Source: Pseudomonas sp. H3(2019)
GTDB taxonomy: Bacteria; Pseudomonadota; Gammaproteobacteria; Pseudomonadales; Pseudomonadaceae
Assembly (NCBI RefSeq): GCF_007713465.1
Contig: NZ_VMSG01000016.1
Span: 1-64,000, forward strand
DNA: 64,000 nucleotides
Reading direction: 5' to 3'
Positions 6,889 to 15,108 of this stretch are shown here, one piece after another (position 1 is the stretch's first letter; every line of letters starts with the position of its first letter). A program made the position numbers and the translations under genes. The notes under the pieces were generated by a model, which was given only the letters and a program-made list of their open reading frames with translations, made no database searches and was not told the DNA's origin.

Positions 6889-8577
6889 ATGTCAGCAAGT
6901 ATTTTATTCTTTCCCGCTTCAATGCCTGACGAAACACTCCAGTCTCGTATCTCCAGATACCACATGCTATCTGGAAACAGATCCGAAAATGAAACATTCA
7001 GGGATATTTTCGATACCGCTCCATTTGCAATGAAAATCATCCCAAATAGGATTGATGATCTGGCTTCTCGCTTACCTGGAGACAAAGAACTCAATCTTAA
7101 TGAGTTACTTCTTTCCAACACCATATTGCCTGTATACAAACCGTTTTTAGGCATATCAAAAGGCAATGATGAACTCCGTGATGAAAGTATTATTTCTGCG
7201 GTAGCAAGAATTCCTCGAAGAGAAGTCAGCGCCCATAGCATGGCAAAAATATGTCTGTCATGTGTGCAAGATGACCTTATTGAAACAGGTCATTCGTATT
7301 GGCACCGAGCGCACCATATACCTGGAGTAACAGCTTGTTGGCGACATGGGGAAGTGTTACTTCAGGCTTGCCCAAAATGCTCGCATCCATTTTATCGTTC
7401 GAATAAGTTATTACCCAGTCTCGCAGCTCAATGTGTCTGCGGATGGAGCCCATTAAGCTCACACTTACCCGAAACGGGGCTAGAACTCGAACAGAATTTT
7501 GCGCTATTTGCTAAGGAATTGCTTGATCGCAATCTACCAGCAGTGAAAAGCGAAGTCTTGGCGGCATTTTATACCCGCCAAGCAAAAAAAATGGGCTTTA
7601 CCCATGGGCAGTTCATGTCGCGCGCCAAATTATTTGAAAGCATCCAATCAACATTCGGACCTAAATGGTTAGCAAAAATTGATAACGCATATGCCGCAGG
7701 TAAGCATAATCAATGGATCCGAACTACGACAGTTAATGGCTTGCTCGATATGCCGATCACACGGCATCTCATCATGGCTTACCATTTATTTCAAACTGTG
7801 GATAGCTTTGAGAAAAAACTCGCAACTGAGTCATTACTCTTTAGTTGTAAGAAAGGGCTACAGACACAACCAAAGGCCCCTTCGTTAAGCAAGCGGAAAC
7901 TTCACCGCCAAAAAGTGACTCAGCTCATCGAGGCGAGACCTGGACTGAGCTTAGACTACTTGTGGGCCAATGCATATCAGGCGACGCTCTGGCTTATTGC
8001 TAACGATAAACCATGGCTTACGGAAATCCTTGCGAATGGCCCTGTAACAAAAGCAAAGACTGAGCAACCTGCTGATCGTCGTGATGAAGCATATGCGAAG
8101 GTCATCGCTGAACGGGTCGAAGAGCTCTATATTTTCAGCCAAAAACAGATTCGAGTTAATATAACCAACATGATAGCTTTATTGCCGAGTAGGGTTCCAC
8201 CAAGCCCTGCAGATCGGAAAATTCTGTTTCCGCGCGTAGCTCAACAGTTGGAAATCCATCACGAATCTTCATGGCATTTTCACTTAAGAAGAGCCATTTG
8301 GGCGTTGTCGGAAATGTCCCGTTTAAAGCTCCCCCCTAATACATCCAGTCTACAATTATTGACCTCCGTACCTATCCAGGCTTGGAGTGCATTAATCAAT
8401 CATTTCGAGTGGGATCTAGAAAAATTGATGAGCACAGGTGTCAATCCTGAGTCGCTACTTGCAACAACCAATGTTAGCCGACAGTGGAAAGGCCCTCCAG
8501 GTCACCATGGGCCTATGGGGGGTAGGTCTTATATTGCGATAAAATCAGGGAAGGCAGGTGCTCCAGACTATTTTTAA
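6889..8577 (+). CDS. tniQ: Second TniQ/TnsD-family target selector
   Basis: The 562-residue protein begins MSASILFFPASMPDETLQSR, matching the N-terminus of the operonic TnsD (FHFFPEPFPDETLHSVLSRY). It has a TniQ zinc-finger region: CLSC, then YWHRAHHIPGVTACWRH, then CPKC and CVCG. The long C-terminal part is of TnsD type, not the short TniQ of CRISPR-associated transposons. The ATG at 6,889 is preferred to an in-frame TTG at 6,880. The gene converges with tnsD, 62 bp away, and is visibly more AT-rich than tnsD, which suggests separate acquisition. It probably gives the element a second target, but which one cannot be read here. Confidence 0.88.
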   Translation: MSASILFFPASMPDETLQSRISRYHMLSGNRSENETFRDIFDTAPFAMKIIPNRIDDLASRLPGDKELNLNELLLSNTILPVYKPFLGISKGNDELRDESIISAVARIPRREVSAHSMAKICLSCVQDDLIETGHSYWHRAHHIPGVTACWRHGEVLLQACPKCSHPFYRSNKLLPSLAAQCVCGWSPLSSHLPETGLELEQNFALFAKELLDRNLPAVKSEVLAAFYTRQAKKMGFTHGQFMSRAKLFESIQSTFGPKWLAKIDNAYAAGKHNQWIRTTTVNGLLDMPITRHLIMAYHLFQTVDSFEKKLATESLLFSCKKGLQTQPKAPSLSKRKLHRQKVTQLIEARPGLSLDYLWANAYQATLWLIANDKPWLTEILANGPVTKAKTEQPADRRDEAYAKVIAERVEELYIFSQKQIRVNITNMIALLPSRVPPSPADRKILFPRVAQQLEIHHESSWHFHLRRAIWALSEMSRLKLPPNTSSLQLLTSVPIQAWSALINHFEWDLEKLMSTGVNPESLLATTNVSRQWKGPPGHHGPMGGRSYIAIKSGKAGAPDYF

Positions 8578-8639
8578 CGGTGGGTGCAATAATTTATGCA
8601 AGAAATCGCTTACGCCAAAAGCCTGGATTTGATTTCCAA

Positions 8640-10316
8640 TCAATTAGGTCTAATGCACGCAGTTTTGTAGAGCCATGCTGTAGTGACGGGTTTACCTTCT
8701 CGCATCAATTGCTGTTCCGCCCATTGCAATCGGCGCTGATGAAAGTTGTCACGGCTCTCGCAAACTGACGTCAGTGCAGCCGCGCACATCGGAAGTTTCT
8801 TAAGCTGCTTCTCGAATCGAGCAATGGTATCCAGTTCTCGACCAATCCGGGTTTGAGTAATCCGAATCGGCTTGCCGGGCAGCGCGCGAAGACTTTCTGC
8901 ACAATCAAAGATTTTGGATGCAAGGTAAGGGTCAAGCTGACGAAACGGACTGTTCCGTCGCCGATTGCTTCCATGACGACTAAGCAGATTGCACCGCTGG
9001 GTAAGCCATGCCTGATCATGCCTGTATAGCCACATATAATCAGAACACTCATGAGCCAGACGATCTTGATACTGGCTCTCAAAATGATCCCGCCGTTGAG
9101 CAAGACATCTTTCAAACTTGCACTGTTTCCACCGCTCAGTACCCTGCTCGTGCGCTCGAATGCCGCGATAAACACTGGCTAGGGATATACCCAATTTTGA
9201 TGCGATTTCTGTCGCATCCATTCCTTTTTCCGCCCAAGCCAAAATCGAATGCTGCACAGCAGTTTCAGTACCAGATTTACATTGCGCAGCTTGTTCGCCA
9301 GGTAGATCGGGAATCGGTAAAGGGACTGGCGGCGAAGTTCCCATGGCCATCGCGTTTAGAGCAATGTCTTCCCTGATGAAAAGTTGGGTGACGTCTACGT
9401 TCAGCGCACTGGCAAGGAGGATGAACTTCAGAGGATGGTGAGTGCCTCGCGGTTTTCGCAGAAGCTTGGTCACCCAAGACGCAGGAGTTTCATTCGGATC
9501 GCTTGCAAGAATGGAGAATTCGCCGGTGGTTGGAAGACGGTGGAAATACGCGTCCATGTGTCGCGCCAGCGGCCCCAAACGCAGCCGACCATGATGGGCC
9601 AGCTCCAGAGCCGCCGCACCTTCTAGAAGTAACCTTCGAACTTTGTTCGCAGACTGCGGGGACGCATTGGCCTGAAGCACCTCAAGTGAACGTTGAGCAA
9701 TCTCTAATAGCTCGCGGCGTCGATCTGTGGGGATTTCTAAGGGCAAAGCGCGCGATTGGACGGCATCGTCCTCGGGAAGCAAGAGCCTCTTCCTGCAACA
9801 AGTCAAACTGCGGTGATCCAGGACCACCAACGGCTCCACGTGATGGGGACAGATGAAGACGCCTGGAAGCTGATGTACACGATGCCAATAAGCGACCCCC
9901 ATACTCGCATCGTCCTGATCTAAGCAGGTGGGGCAAAATCGAACTCTCGACGCATTTTCAAGGCGACTTGCGATCAACCCCAACCTGAGTTTGAGTCCTC
10001 CACCTCCCCGATGTGCCATCTGCTCTCGGGCATGTTGAAACTGATGTACGGACAGGAAGGGCTGGTAATACGGCAGGAGAGTGTGACGTTCAATTACCTG
10101 GGCCACGGTCAAGCCGACACTGTGTGGCAATTCGTCCACGAGCTTAGCGAGGTGGCAGGGAAAAGGGACATTCTCCGAAAAGCTTCCTTCCCACAGAGTA
10201 CTGGCGAATATCTCGCTGCGTGCCCCTAAACCATAAAGCCGAACGTACCTAGACAAAACGCTGTGCAGCGTTTCGTCAGGGAAGGGCTCAGGAAAGAAAT
10301 GAAAGCTGTGCTTCAT
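8640..10316 (-). CDS. tnsD: TnsD/TniQ target-site selector, presumed glmS-specific
   Basis: This 558-residue TniQ-family protein has the N-terminal PDETLHSVLSRY segment, a zinc finger (CPTC, then WHRVHQLPGVFICPHH, then CC) at about residues 150-195, and a helix-turn-helix near residue 370 (MDATEIASKLGISLASVYRG). A C-terminal DNA-binding region follows. TnsD binds the end of the glmS coding region and recruits TnsC. Its gene starts 18 bp after the tnsC stop, so it is the fourth gene of the tns operon. Because the element sits downstream of glmS, this operonic copy is the likeliest glmS selector. That assignment is inferred, since a second TniQ is present. Confidence 0.9.
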   Translation of the reverse strand: MKHSFHFFPEPFPDETLHSVLSRYVRLYGLGARSEIFASTLWEGSFSENVPFPCHLAKLVDELPHSVGLTVAQVIERHTLLPYYQPFLSVHQFQHAREQMAHRGGGGLKLRLGLIASRLENASRVRFCPTCLDQDDASMGVAYWHRVHQLPGVFICPHHVEPLVVLDHRSLTCCRKRLLLPEDDAVQSRALPLEIPTDRRRELLEIAQRSLEVLQANASPQSANKVRRLLLEGAAALELAHHGRLRLGPLARHMDAYFHRLPTTGEFSILASDPNETPASWVTKLLRKPRGTHHPLKFILLASALNVDVTQLFIREDIALNAMAMGTSPPVPLPIPDLPGEQAAQCKSGTETAVQHSILAWAEKGMDATEIASKLGISLASVYRGIRAHEQGTERWKQCKFERCLAQRRDHFESQYQDRLAHECSDYMWLYRHDQAWLTQRCNLLSRHGSNRRRNSPFRQLDPYLASKIFDCAESLRALPGKPIRITQTRIGRELDTIARFEKQLKKLPMCAAALTSVCESRDNFHQRRLQWAEQQLMREGKPVTTAWLYKTACIRPN

Positions 10317-10334
10317 TTCACATCCCTCTATTGT

Positions 10335-11807
10335 TTACCCCTTGCGGTACAGCGGCGAAAACTCAAACAAGTCCTGATTCAGCCATCCTGCATTTTGCAT
10401 AGCCCTTAGTGGGTCTTCGCTGCTGCTTATAGTTCGGGCCATTGATGTTTCAGTAACCACAACAGCGGCGGGAGTGGTCACCCTGATGACGCTCTTCGCT
10501 GCATCAGTCATGCTTGGTGGAATGCTAGGGCCCTGCTTCTTGAAGCTGCGCAGCAATGCTAGACGATCCGGCCGGGGCACAAAGTCAAAAGCCATCATGT
10601 CAGCCAGCTGTTCGTCAATCGGAAGTAGATCTTCAAACTGACTCATCCGCTTTGGGTCGCGGCTGCGCAATGCAGACAGCGCGGGCTTCAGTATCTGCAT
10701 CTTGGAGTCGCTGACGAGCCTGATGTCTGCCGCCGTTATGCATTCTGAGCCACTTTGAATCACGTAGCGTTGTGTGAGCACTAGCAGCTTCACCAGGAAA
10801 TCCGTCACACCCTGCGTATGGTCGTAGAGCGCATCGTAGATGTCGTGAGTCAAGTCAGCTCGCTGTTGGCACCATTGGTAGCTCCAGAGGTTCTCGACCA
10901 GCATTTTCCACTCGTCACTTTCCTTTTCAAACCGCTTGAATTCGATGATTCCAGCATCGCAGCAGCGGCGTGCGTTTCTCAACACACCTGAAAACAGGCT
11001 GACCATCGAATTGGTGCCGATGAAGACGACCGGTATACCGATATTATTTACCAGGTGCAGAAAGAAATTCAGCATGCTGTCTTTACCGCCTGTCTTGGCA
11101 AAATGCAGATTCTGAATCTCATCGATGAGCAGCGCACCAATGAAGAATGTGCTCGCTACCTGGGCCATCATCTGCAGCGAGTCATTAATGTTCCTGGCTC
11201 GGAACCGCTTATGGTAATCCTCATCACCCAACGCTTTCCCAACAGCGATAAAGAACTCCTGACAGAACCCGGCAAGAGAACCGTCCCGAGGACAATCAAG
11301 CTTCAACCAAGTGATCTGTGTATGAACGAACTGTTTACCCTCATAGCGTTCATGCCTGATGGTTTGGGGGTAAAGGCTGAGGATGGCCCATAGCGCCGTG
11401 GATTTTCCGATGCCGCTCAGCCCAACCAAGCTGAATGTCTCCGCAGTCGATTTGAATCCATCATGGTACCGCTGAGCCCCAGAGAGCGAGTGAAGGTGCC
11501 TGACAGTCGCTGGTGAGGTCGGGTTGCGCCCCACGTAGCCTCGCCGGATCAACAGCGAGAACAACGACTCAAGTTCCAAGTGAATCATCATTGGCTGGAT
11601 GACAGACCGTAACCGATCGATGCAATGGATTCGTATTGAGCGTTCCAGTGCCAGCTCCTCTGGAGTCGCTTCATATGGAAGATTAGCGATGAGACCCATC
11701 GCCGCTTCATCCGAGAGGATTGGCGGCAACGCTTCGATGAGCGGGTTGCCTGCGTACTCCGGAATCGGCTGCTTGGTATAGCTGGCAAAAATTTGGACGC
11801 CGTTCAT
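10335..11807 (-). CDS. tnsC: TnsC transposition regulator, AAA+ ATPase
   Basis: The 490-residue protein has a Walker A motif GLSGIGKST (residues 129-137) and a Walker B motif ALLIDEIQNL with Asp229-Glu230. It belongs to the TnsC/TniB-type AAA+ ATPases that form filaments on target DNA and link the target selector (TnsD) to the TnsAB transposase. The N-terminal 100 residues correspond to the region that contacts TniQ/TnsD in related systems, and the C-terminal tail to the region that contacts TnsA and TnsB. Its ATG overlaps the tnsB stop codon (ATGA). Length is close to that of Tn7 TnsC (555 aa), slightly shorter. Confidence 0.93.
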   Translation of the reverse strand: MNGVQIFASYTKQPIPEYAGNPLIEALPPILSDEAAMGLIANLPYEATPEELALERSIRIHCIDRLRSVIQPMMIHLELESLFSLLIRRGYVGRNPTSPATVRHLHSLSGAQRYHDGFKSTAETFSLVGLSGIGKSTALWAILSLYPQTIRHERYEGKQFVHTQITWLKLDCPRDGSLAGFCQEFFIAVGKALGDEDYHKRFRARNINDSLQMMAQVASTFFIGALLIDEIQNLHFAKTGGKDSMLNFFLHLVNNIGIPVVFIGTNSMVSLFSGVLRNARRCCDAGIIEFKRFEKESDEWKMLVENLWSYQWCQQRADLTHDIYDALYDHTQGVTDFLVKLLVLTQRYVIQSGSECITAADIRLVSDSKMQILKPALSALRSRDPKRMSQFEDLLPIDEQLADMMAFDFVPRPDRLALLRSFKKQGPSIPPSMTDAAKSVIRVTTPAAVVVTETSMARTISSSEDPLRAMQNAGWLNQDLFEFSPLYRKG

Positions 11808-13972
11808 GGCTTCTTACCGGGGCGAATTCGTTTGAGCATGTCTATCACTTGGGCGCTGCGAGCACCGGCGTAATGCTCAGGAGGATCTTCAGGGAACTGC
11901 GGCGCATCGACACCGACGCTGCGGACACCCTCTGGGACCTGAGCCTCTGCTCGTTCCCGGAAACGCTCTTCCGCACGATTCTCACGAATATTGCCGATGT
12001 GCTCAGCTTTCGTTTTAGGAGCTGTCGCCTCTTTCTTCTCTTTCAAGGCAGTGTTTACCAAACCATCAATCTCATCGTTAAGAGAGATCCGACTCTCAAG
12101 CTCAGACCGTTTATGCGTTGGCGGAGTTTGACGATAAGCCTCGAGCATATCGTAGATTTCATCAGTGCGATAACTCGCATATTTGCGATCTGAATATCTT
12201 AAATCGCAGCGAACAAATTGTTTATCACCCCCTTGAATCCAAATGTGGTCCGCTGAGTTTGGATCGTACCAACATTGAATCGACCAGACGCCTTGACTTC
12301 GCGCTTTTGCAAGCCAGTTTTTATCAACGACCATGTCGCTTATGTAATACATACCCTTGAACAACACACCTCCCTTTTGAACCGTCCCATTGTCCCTCGG
12401 GAGTAAATGTAGATAAATCAGATCATCGGACCGATAATTAGGCTCGACAAAATCATTTTCCAATGCCCAGTTCCAAATGGACAAAGGGGTAGGTGCAACA
12501 TCGTCAGCAACCATTTGCTTTGTGAGTCTTTTAGGCTGGCGATTGAATCTATTGTAGTGAAGCACACACTTAATGATGATTTTGGTGAATTCTTTCATAT
12601 TAAGGGTCGCGTCCAAGCGATAATCCCGATCCCCTCTTTCCTTCTCCCGTGCTGCCACGCCACCGGGCAACCACCGGATGCCCGTCAAAGAGTTCAGGAT
12701 GTTGAACCTGCTTTCCACCATCGACTTCCAATCTGGGCGATACGGCGGTGCGATACCCAGTTCGATGCCGAGACCCGTAGCAAGTCCCTCGGCTGCTGTC
12801 CCAAGCATTTCCCCCCGGTCGGCGAACACCTCGTGAGGTAGGTGGTGGCAGGGCCAATCAGCAGGTTCGATTGTGACGCCATTCAGAGCACAGAAGTCTT
12901 GCTTTGATGTAAAAGCATTGAAAAGCGCCTGGCGTGCGCCGTTCCAGCTCGGACCTTCCAAACCTACATAGAGGCCGACGATCAGGCCAGAAAAGCTATC
13001 GATGACCACATAAATCACTGGACGCCCGATGAGCATGTGGCGAGAGTAACTGTTCACCAAGTAGACGTCGGCAATCGTCGCGTCAATCTCAAACTGATGA
13101 CATGGTCCGCGAAGCTTATCCTGGACGGCACCTGATAAAGGGCGACGGTCTTTCAACCATTTTTTTTCTCCCATACGACCGCGCTCAGTCGCCACCACAT
13201 CGAAGAACTTCTTGCCCTGATAATCGAACTGACGAAAAGAAGGTATTTCTGTTGAGGGTAATAAACGTGAACCGGCTTCAGGATTCTTCGAGAGATCCTT
13301 CTCCGTGTAAAACTTGGCTAGCATTTTATGGTAGGCGTCAGTTAGAGACGCTTCTTCATTGTCTACATAGAGCGCATAACCTACCTTGATGCAGCTCTTA
13401 TCCACAGACTCCAAAAACTTGTTCCGCTGCAACTCAATTCCCTGAAATCTGGGCTTCCTGCCTGGGGGCTTCTCTGGATCGTACACTCGCTCAGATTTTC
13501 CAACGCTTGTGTAATTTTTCAGAAGAGCATTTCGTATTTGACCATTTATCCAGTACTTACATAGAAGCCGATAAATTTGTTTGCGGTGCATCTTAAGCTC
13601 GGCTGCGCGTGCTGTCACGAGCCTTCCCAGTTCGTCGGAAAAAAATATCTGACCCGGAACTTCAGAGATAATCAGCGGTGAAATAATATTCCACTTATTA
13701 TCCCGATCTAACCTTTGTTTCTCGTCGAGAGACTCTTCTAGCACCAGTAAATACTCCGGTGTTTTTATCGCAGCAGTCTTCGTATCTCCGGCTAAAATAG
13801 ATGCCTTTATTTGTTGCAACCCCAATATAAAGGGTAACCGAGGTGGATTTGCCGTTATCTCGATCAGACAAACTGCGTCTTGCATCTCATCTAGCCACAA
13901 AACTCGGACCAAAGCAGCTATAGCCGAGTGCTCAGTTACAGGCTCCAAAACGTCATTGATTTTGATTTTCAT
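11804..13972 (-). CDS. tnsB: TnsB DDE transposase
   Basis: This 722-residue integrase-type transposase has a full DDE triad: Asp297 (FEIDATIADVY), Asp385 (FADRGEM) and Glu420 (KSMVESRF). The spacings of 88 and 35 residues are the same as in Tn7 TnsB (D273, D361, E396). An N-terminal winged-helix region (about 110-190) binds the end repeats, and the Lys/Glu-rich C-terminus contacts TnsC. TnsB binds the repeats at the transposon ends and cuts and joins the 3' ends. Start and stop overlap tnsA and tnsC by 4 bp each, so the operon is tightly coupled. The gene appears intact. Confidence 0.95.
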   Translation of the reverse strand: MKIKINDVLEPVTEHSAIAALVRVLWLDEMQDAVCLIEITANPPRLPFILGLQQIKASILAGDTKTAAIKTPEYLLVLEESLDEKQRLDRDNKWNIISPLIISEVPGQIFFSDELGRLVTARAAELKMHRKQIYRLLCKYWINGQIRNALLKNYTSVGKSERVYDPEKPPGRKPRFQGIELQRNKFLESVDKSCIKVGYALYVDNEEASLTDAYHKMLAKFYTEKDLSKNPEAGSRLLPSTEIPSFRQFDYQGKKFFDVVATERGRMGEKKWLKDRRPLSGAVQDKLRGPCHQFEIDATIADVYLVNSYSRHMLIGRPVIYVVIDSFSGLIVGLYVGLEGPSWNGARQALFNAFTSKQDFCALNGVTIEPADWPCHHLPHEVFADRGEMLGTAAEGLATGLGIELGIAPPYRPDWKSMVESRFNILNSLTGIRWLPGGVAAREKERGDRDYRLDATLNMKEFTKIIIKCVLHYNRFNRQPKRLTKQMVADDVAPTPLSIWNWALENDFVEPNYRSDDLIYLHLLPRDNGTVQKGGVLFKGMYYISDMVVDKNWLAKARSQGVWSIQCWYDPNSADHIWIQGGDKQFVRCDLRYSDRKYASYRTDEIYDMLEAYRQTPPTHKRSELESRISLNDEIDGLVNTALKEKKEATAPKTKAEHIGNIRENRAEERFRERAEAQVPEGVRSVGVDAPQFPEDPPEHYAGARSAQVIDMLKRIRPGKKP

Positions 13973-14826
13973 AGTGCGCCCTCCGCTGTCTTCCGATAGG
14001 GAGATGTATCCTCGACTATTACCAGCTCTGGAAGAGGTAATCCCATCTGTAAAGGCGCACGTATCAAGTCGAGTTTAATACGCTTATGCCAGATCAAGTA
14101 ATGATATAGAGTTCTTGAATCCTGATACGAAATGAACAATTTCGTTGAAATTTTTTTCAAAACTTGAGCGGTGGTCCAAGGATAACCCTGAAATTCTCTT
14201 AGGCTGCGGAGAAAGTCTGTCACCACCGTAGGTTGTGCTAATGCACGAGGTATCTGAGCAAATTTTCGCAGTAAACCTAGATTTTGAACCAACTCAACGG
14301 TAAAGCCAGCTTCCGTAACTATTGTCCAATCCACGCCTTGCGCATTCCAAAACTCCTTTTCGATCTCTAGCTTCTCGCGCGTCCTGATGGCTCCCTCACC
14401 CACAAGATCTCCTTCGTATTTGACGGTTCGGGCTACGGTTCCAGAGCTCCCATCTGGTTTTTTGACCGTCAAGAGAAAATCCGTCGTCATCACATACGGG
14501 ACTGAGGTCTTTGGGTATTTGGGGTACTTCAAGCCCATTGCGCTAGCCAGGGCCTGTGCGCTAGCTCTTGGAAGCAACGGGTATTGTTCGCGGATGTCGA
14601 CCACATCTTCCGAAAATTCGCAGATTAAAAAGTAGCCGTATTCAAGATTAGAAAGTAGGTGGTGCAGACGATCGACTTTGATTCCTTGGACTTTTCGAGA
14701 ATGTCCTTGAGAGGGCACATCCTGCACACGTAGCCACGGGACGTAGCTGGCTCCAGCCCCTTGGCCGAATCCATTTGAAATGTGCCGATCAATGTCGGCT
14801 TCTGTGGCAAACCTGCGACCGCGCAA
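13969..14826 (-). CDS. tnsA: TnsA endonuclease subunit of the transposase
   Basis: The 285-residue protein has the TnsA nuclease residues Glu62 (NLEYGYF), Asp116 (TTDFLL) and Lys136 (TVKYE), against E63, D114 and K132 in Tn7. A C-terminal winged-helix domain (about 170-285) follows. TnsA cuts the 5' ends of the element, which with TnsB gives cut-and-paste rather than replicative transposition. The start is a TTG at 14,826, with AGGAGG a few bases upstream. It is the first gene of the tns operon, about 190 bp from the end repeats. All catalytic residues are present, so the element could still be mobile. Confidence 0.93.
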   Translation of the reverse strand: MRGRRFATEADIDRHISNGFGQGAGASYVPWLRVQDVPSQGHSRKVQGIKVDRLHHLLSNLEYGYFLICEFSEDVVDIREQYPLLPRASAQALASAMGLKYPKYPKTSVPYVMTTDFLLTVKKPDGSSGTVARTVKYEGDLVGEGAIRTREKLEIEKEFWNAQGVDWTIVTEAGFTVELVQNLGLLRKFAQIPRALAQPTVVTDFLRSLREFQGYPWTTAQVLKKISTKLFISYQDSRTLYHYLIWHKRIKLDLIRAPLQMGLPLPELVIVEDTSPYRKTAEGAL

Positions 14827-14896
14827 CCCCTACCTCCTGCGCTCCCTGCCGCACTGCAAACCTTCGCCTCGAAAAATAGGTATAGGAAAAAATCTG

Positions 14897-14914
14897 CACC
14901 ATCTCGAGATGGTG
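14897..14914. promoter_or_regulatory. 18-bp palindrome in the tnsA leader
   Basis: CACCATCTCGAGATGGTG is a perfect palindrome about 70 bp before tnsA. Read on the minus strand, a T6 run follows 5 nt later, so it could act as a terminator/attenuator. Alternatively it may be a protein-binding operator controlling tns expression. Confidence 0.5.
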
Positions 14915-14990
14915 ATCAGCGTTCTCCAGCTTACCCCTTGAGTGAAATGAAGCAGTGAATCTGGACAAATGGCGCTTTAAGAAAAAGAAA

Positions 14991-15012
14991 ACCCCCTGAA
15001 TTCAGGGGGTTA
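14991..15012 (-). terminator. Terminator between the transposon end and tnsA
   Basis: The 22-bp palindrome AACCCCCTGAATTCAGGGGGTT is followed on the minus strand by a T-rich tract (TTTTCTTTTTCTT). It lies just inside the transposon right end and would stop transcription coming out of glmS before it reaches tnsA. Confidence 0.8.
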
Positions 15013-15020
15013 GCCATTGT

Positions 15021-15080
15021 GACAGACTATGTTGTTCGGAGACACACTATGTTGTCTGGAGACAAACTATGTTGTTCTCA
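15021..15080. repeat. Three 20-bp TnsB-type repeats at the transposon right end
   Basis: Three tandem units of 20 bp start at 15,021, 15,041 and 15,061: GACAGACTATGTTGT, GACACACTATGTTGT and GACAAACTATGTTGT, each followed by five less conserved bases. On the minus strand, reading inwards from glmS, they contain ACAACATAGT, comparable to GACAATAAAG in Tn7 ends. Adjacent repeats at one end are the hallmark of TnsB-binding sites. Confidence 0.8.
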
Positions 15081-15108
15081 ACCACGAGCTCCTGATCGCC
15101 GCAATGAC

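Larger units (their letters stand above)
1..15084. mobile_element. Tn7-like transposon at the glmS attachment site (left end outside window)
   Basis: The element carries tnsA, tnsB, tnsC and a tnsD/tniQ gene in one operon, plus a second tniQ gene and cargo. TnsA lies nearest to glmS, as in Tn7, whose right end faces glmS. Three 20-bp repeats mark the right end at 15,021-15,080, and glmS ends at 15,109. The exact terminus is uncertain: 15,084 places the end about 25 bp from the glmS stop, the usual Tn7 distance, but 15,080 and 15,064 are also possible. No copy of the repeat motif was found in positions 1-7,000, so the left end is probably further left. That the copper genes at 1-1,726 belong to the element is inferred from their position. 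Confidence 0.8.

Noticed and set aside
8640..10316. Possible CRISPR-associated transposon (short TniQ)
   Set aside because: Both TniQ proteins are long TnsD-type, and no cas6, cas7, cas8 or cas12k gene is present.
15021..15080. Three 20-bp tandem repeats as a possible CRISPR array
   Set aside because: Units are contiguous, with only about 5 variable bases between conserved parts, no spacers and no cas genes. They fit transposase-binding sites.
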